Below, in pieces: positions 5,802 through 8,041 of a DNA stretch of 8,041 nt. Under the pieces are notes generated by a model, which saw only the letters and a program-made list of their open reading frames with translations, searched no databases and had not been told where the DNA came from. Positions within the stretch are counted from its first letter, which is position 1. Every line of letters starts with the position of its first letter. Made by a program: the position numbers and the translations under genes. Source of the stretch: Acidisarcina sp. (lineage in GTDB: Bacteria; Acidobacteriota; Blastocatellia; Pyrinomonadales; Pyrinomonadaceae); assembly GCA_021155145.1 (NCBI GenBank), contig JAJNPX010000169.1:1-8041 (forward strand), written 5' to 3'.

Positions 5802-7493
5802 TTATGGAATATTCGATCTGGCAGCGGCGCTTTGAATTGCTCCCTTCTGCCGACCTGTGATCAGCCCTGAGTTTGCCCAACCGTTGGATAGTTGAGCTAC
5901 ACCCGAGACGAAATTCCCGTGATTTGTCGATGCACCGGCTATCTGAGCGATCAGGTCCGACATCGAACAGCCATTCTCAAAGACGGTGTTGGGAACTCCC
6001 GAATCGTTCCCGCCGATCACTATTGTGGCCGCCAGGTTCGAATTTGGATTGCAGTCCTCGTCGTCGACGACCCCATCACCATCAGCATCCGGAAATGTCC
6101 ATCCAAGGTCGCGAAGAAGTTCGAACGTGAGGTCATCCGGCGCCTTCAGCTTGTGGGTAAGGTCGGGGTTTATTGCCGGTTCCATAAGCAGATTTCTCGA
6201 TGCCACCGTGTCGTAATGCGATATCGATGAACCGCCAACCACCGGGAACGGAGCATAAACGCGCGCTCGTCCGAGAATGTCGGCACCTGCCCTCACGCTG
6301 CCATCGACGCCAATGCTTGCCGATACGCCGTTGCCGAGTTCCGCTACGATCGCGAGCCCGTCTGCTCGCCTGATGCTTACGGTCGGGATAGTAACAAAGG
6401 CACCATTTATGGCGTCGTCCGCCATTCCAGGTGGAGCGGCGTTAACGTTGGCGGCATTGTTGTAGATGATCACCGCACTCGCGCCGGCGTTCGTCGCATT
6501 TCTCGCTTTGACCGCAAAGCCGCAGAGCCCACGTTCGATCAAAGCGATCTTTCCTGCGACCGCAGCGGCGTTGTCGAACGGCGAGCAGCCATCCGTAGAT
6601 GCCCCACCGGCCTCCACGGCATCTACGGCCGCCACGACCGCACCCGTTACGTTAGGATTGCCTACCCTTGGGCCGAACGCGGCACTTCCGAACTGGAAAG
6701 GGCCAGCCAGCGTTGCGGGTGAGGTCACTTGCACAAGCGGACTTCCGAGGCTCAGCACTTGCGGTACTCCGGCGTTCACGAACTGGCCATCAAATACCAC
6801 GCGTCCAAATCTGGTAGCCGACGCCTGACGCTGAGCGTTTGTCATCTGGTTCCAATAAAGGCCGGTCGTGGTGTCCAGAAGGCGCGAATTGTACGCATCC
6901 GGAAAGCCGGAAAACAGGGACCCTGTGTTAAGATTCGCGAACTGGCTAAACCCGAGTCCGTGTCCAAATTCATGTAGGAGAACCGCCACAAGATCGTTTA
7001 GAGGGCCGTGATTGTTGTCCAGACCCAAATAAAAGTTGAAGTTCGTGCTGAAATTCGCGTTGATATCGTCGCTTGCCGGGTTCAGGTCGACACCGGCCAG
7101 TTTGTTCGCCAATGCCACGTGATACCAGGTGCCGGGCAATGGAGCATTCGGAAAATCGCGAAATACGGAGACGGGCCCCGCACTTCCGAGAATCCCGGCT
7201 CCCAAGGACGTGAACTGGGCACGTATGCGAATGGGCACATCGCTGTCGAGCCGTGCTCCCCAAAGGTTCGCTGCGTATTGAAACGCTATAAGACGCTGCT
7301 CTCCGAGCGTGGTCCCAGGATTTCCGCCGATCGGAACCGCCGGGGTCGGATCGTTAAAGCCAACACCCGGAGCGTTTAAGTTCACGATCACGATCTGGGC
7401 AGGGCCCGCAATAACGTTGGTGCCGGCAAAAAGCACGAACGACAGTACGAACAAGGAGACGGAATGAACGATGGTTTTTCTTGTATTTTTCAT
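5802..7493 (-). CDS. Secreted zinc metalloprotease with inserted PA domain and calcium-binding loop
   Basis: Predicted exported protease of 563 residues; I do not recognise a specific named family. In order: a Sec signal peptide at 1-30 (basic MKNTRKT, hydrophobic core, cleavage near NVIA/G); a catalytic domain with the zinc motif HEFGHGLGF at 174-182 (His174 and His178 ligands, Glu175 catalytic); a PA domain at about 265-400 with the typical GKIALIERGLCGFAVKARNA core and a likely Cys303-Cys324 disulfide; then SISHYDTV (His426) and LLMEP (Met437), which look like the third zinc ligand and Met-turn of a metzincin-like or leishmanolysin-like fold. An acidic loop DADGDGVVDDED at 469-480 resembles a thrombospondin type 3 or dockerin calcium site. 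A C-terminal domain of about 75 residues follows and is cysteine-poor. The start ATG is preceded by GGGGAG at an 11-base spacing. It is the second gene of a two-gene unit, 16 bp after the 154-residue membrane protein. Its substrate is unknown. Confidence 0.88.
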   Translation of the reverse strand: MKNTRKTIVHSVSLFVLSFVLFAGTNVIAGPAQIVIVNLNAPGVGFNDPTPAVPIGGNPGTTLGEQRLIAFQYAANLWGARLDSDVPIRIRAQFTSLGAGILGSAGPVSVFRDFPNAPLPGTWYHVALANKLAGVDLNPASDDINANFSTNFNFYLGLDNNHGPLNDLVAVLLHEFGHGLGFSQFANLNTGSLFSGFPDAYNSRLLDTTTGLYWNQMTNAQRQASATRFGRVVFDGQFVNAGVPQVLSLGSPLVQVTSPATLAGPFQFGSAAFGPRVGNPNVTGAVVAAVDAVEAGGASTDGCSPFDNAAAVAGKIALIERGLCGFAVKARNATNAGASAVIIYNNAANVNAAPPGMADDAINGAFVTIPTVSIRRADGLAIVAELGNGVSASIGVDGSVRAGADILGRARVYAPFPVVGGSSISHYDTVASRNLLMEPAINPDLTHKLKAPDDLTFELLRDLGWTFPDADGDGVVDDEDCNPNSNLAATIVIGGNDSGVPNTVFENGCSMSDLIAQIAGASTNHGNFVSGVAQLSNGWANSGLITGRQKGAIQSAAARSNIP

Positions 7494-7504
7494 TGTTGAT
7501 TCTG

Positions 7505-7510
7505 CTCCCC
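7505..7510 (-). promoter_or_regulatory. Ribosome binding site of the protease gene
   Basis: On the minus strand GGGGAG lies 11 bases before the protease ATG, slightly longer than the usual spacing, and its first base is the last base of the preceding gene's TAG. A stronger GGAGGAG inside the end of the upstream gene is about 25 bases away, too far to serve this start. The arrangement suggests the two genes are translated together. Confidence 0.5.
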
Positions 7511-7974
7511 TAGAGGATCTCCTCCACTAGGCCCATGAAGTCGGCGGCCTCGTCAAAACTAAAAACGCATCGGGTCTCCATCGTCCCGTCGGCGTTAGGC
7601 CGGGAAAGGAACGTACCGCCGAATCCGCCTTCGAGGTCGATCATTACCATTCCCTGATCGCCAGCCGTACGTTCGGACAATCCCTCGTCGCGCTTTGTGA
7701 GTTCCCGCAGGTCCGAAACAAGCTTGGTGACTTCTGCCTCGGTCGGCATTCGAGCTTCGCCGGAACGCTCGTCGACCACGATCTTCTTGGTAGCTTTGTA
7801 ACGCTTCTGTCCGTTGGGTGAGGGTTGCGGAACCGCAGCGCTCACGCTGCCGGAAGCCGGCCCTGTGGACGAAAGATATAGGACGGTGACGATCCCTGCG
7901 GCACCGATGCAAACGATCAGCGACAGTAGGAACGGGGGAAAGGTTCGGCCCTTCCGGTTCTTGGATTTGTACAT
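7510..7974 (-). CDS. Single-pass membrane-anchored protein of unknown function, partner of the protease
   Basis: A 154-residue protein with a basic N-terminus (MYKSKNRKGR), one strong hydrophobic segment at about 14-35, a Ser/Pro/Gly-rich linker at 36-55, then an extracytoplasmic domain. That domain has two visible parts: YKATKKIVVDERSGEARMPT at 59-78, leading into a charged helix to about 95, and a small beta-rich C-terminal part at about 109-148 with GGFGGTFLSRPNADGTMETR, then CVFSFDEAADF. The pattern, a conserved VVD-x3-G-x-x-R-x-PT-x-x-E segment followed by ADG-x-x-x-T-x-CV-x-x-x-x-EA, resembles my memory of small proteins annotated as post-PEP-CTERM-1 domain proteins and often found beside PA-domain proteins; this is uncertain. 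The start has a good Shine-Dalgarno sequence, and the stop is 16 bp before the protease gene. It could be a chaperone, inhibitor or anchor for the protease. Only one cysteine lies outside the membrane segment. Confidence 0.82.
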   Translation of the reverse strand: MYKSKNRKGRTFPPFLLSLIVCIGAAGIVTVLYLSSTGPASGSVSAAVPQPSPNGQKRYKATKKIVVDERSGEARMPTEAEVTKLVSDLRELTKRDEGLSERTAGDQGMVMIDLEGGFGGTFLSRPNADGTMETRCVFSFDEAADFMGLVEEIL

Positions 7975-7982
7975 TCAGTTTT

Positions 7983-7988
7983 TCTCCT
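7983..7988 (-). promoter_or_regulatory. Shine-Dalgarno site of the 154-residue membrane protein
   Basis: On the minus strand AGGAGA stands 8 bases before the ATG at 7974, an ideal spacing, and confirms that start. It is the clearest ribosome site in the window. The remaining upstream bases to 8041 contain only weak promoter-like hexamers, so the promoter may lie outside the window. Confidence 0.75.
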
Positions 7989-8041
7989 AATTTACTAACT
8001 TGTTGGAACCAAACGGCTTCAAGCGTGATACACAGACACTC

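Noticed and set aside
6466..6828. 120-codon plus-strand open frame rich in Ala and Pro
   Set aside because: Antisense to the PA-domain region of the protease; its composition mirrors the Gly/Ala-rich sense strand.
7975..8041. Possible minus-strand promoter with a TTGAAG hexamer upstream of the membrane protein
   Set aside because: The -35-like hexamer matches only four of six and no acceptable -10 hexamer follows at 16-18 bp, so it is not called.
1..8041. Search for tRNAs, rRNAs, CRISPR arrays, transposases, riboswitches and long repeats
   Set aside because: Coding density is high, the intergenic gaps are 127 bp or less, and none contains a recognisable structure of these kinds.

Overview
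The window looks like ordinary chromosomal DNA from a moderately GC-rich, Gram-negative-type bacterium. My best guess is the Acidobacteriota (Blastocatellia-like), from the overall gene style and the secreted protease with its small membrane-anchored companion. That placement is an inference from protein character, not a measured assignment. I see no RNA genes, insertion sequences, CRISPR arrays, phage genes or plasmid genes.

Layout. (1) Positions 1-229 hold the 3' end of a UbiE/MenG quinone methyltransferase. (2) A 127-bp gap contains a plausible promoter placed so that transcription would begin at or next to the following ATG. (3) Positions 357-5749 are a tight six-gene plus-strand operon: two peptide-type ABC permeases (DppB-like and DppC-like), the three subunits of the ATP-dependent 5-oxoprolinase in the order pxpB-pxpC-pxpA, and an Nramp-superfamily membrane transporter. 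Gaps are 5-30 bp, and the last pair overlaps by one base (TGATG). (4) A short convergent gap carries a strong intrinsic terminator for the opposite strand; its U-tract template overlaps the stop codon of the transporter. (5) Positions 7974-5802 are a two-gene minus-strand unit: a 154-residue single-pass membrane protein of unknown function, then a 563-residue secreted zinc metalloprotease. The protease has a PA domain inserted between its HExxH helix and its probable third zinc ligand, then a calcium-binding acidic loop and a small C-terminal domain.

How the genes fit together. The plus-strand operon reads as a salvage module: peptide permeases and an Nramp-like carrier bring in a substrate, and PxpABC hydrolyses 5-oxoproline (pyroglutamate) to glutamate using ATP. 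The substrate-binding protein and ATPases of the ABC system are not in the window. The Nramp-like protein lacks the hallmark metal-coordinating residues, so a metal is unlikely to be its cargo; 5-oxoproline or a related small molecule is the natural guess. The minus-strand pair looks like an exported protease translated together with a membrane-anchored partner.

The two halves differ in style. The plus-strand operon has no convincing Shine-Dalgarno sites and is rich in the palindrome CGATCG, whereas the minus-strand genes have recognisable Shine-Dalgarno sites and almost no CGATCG.
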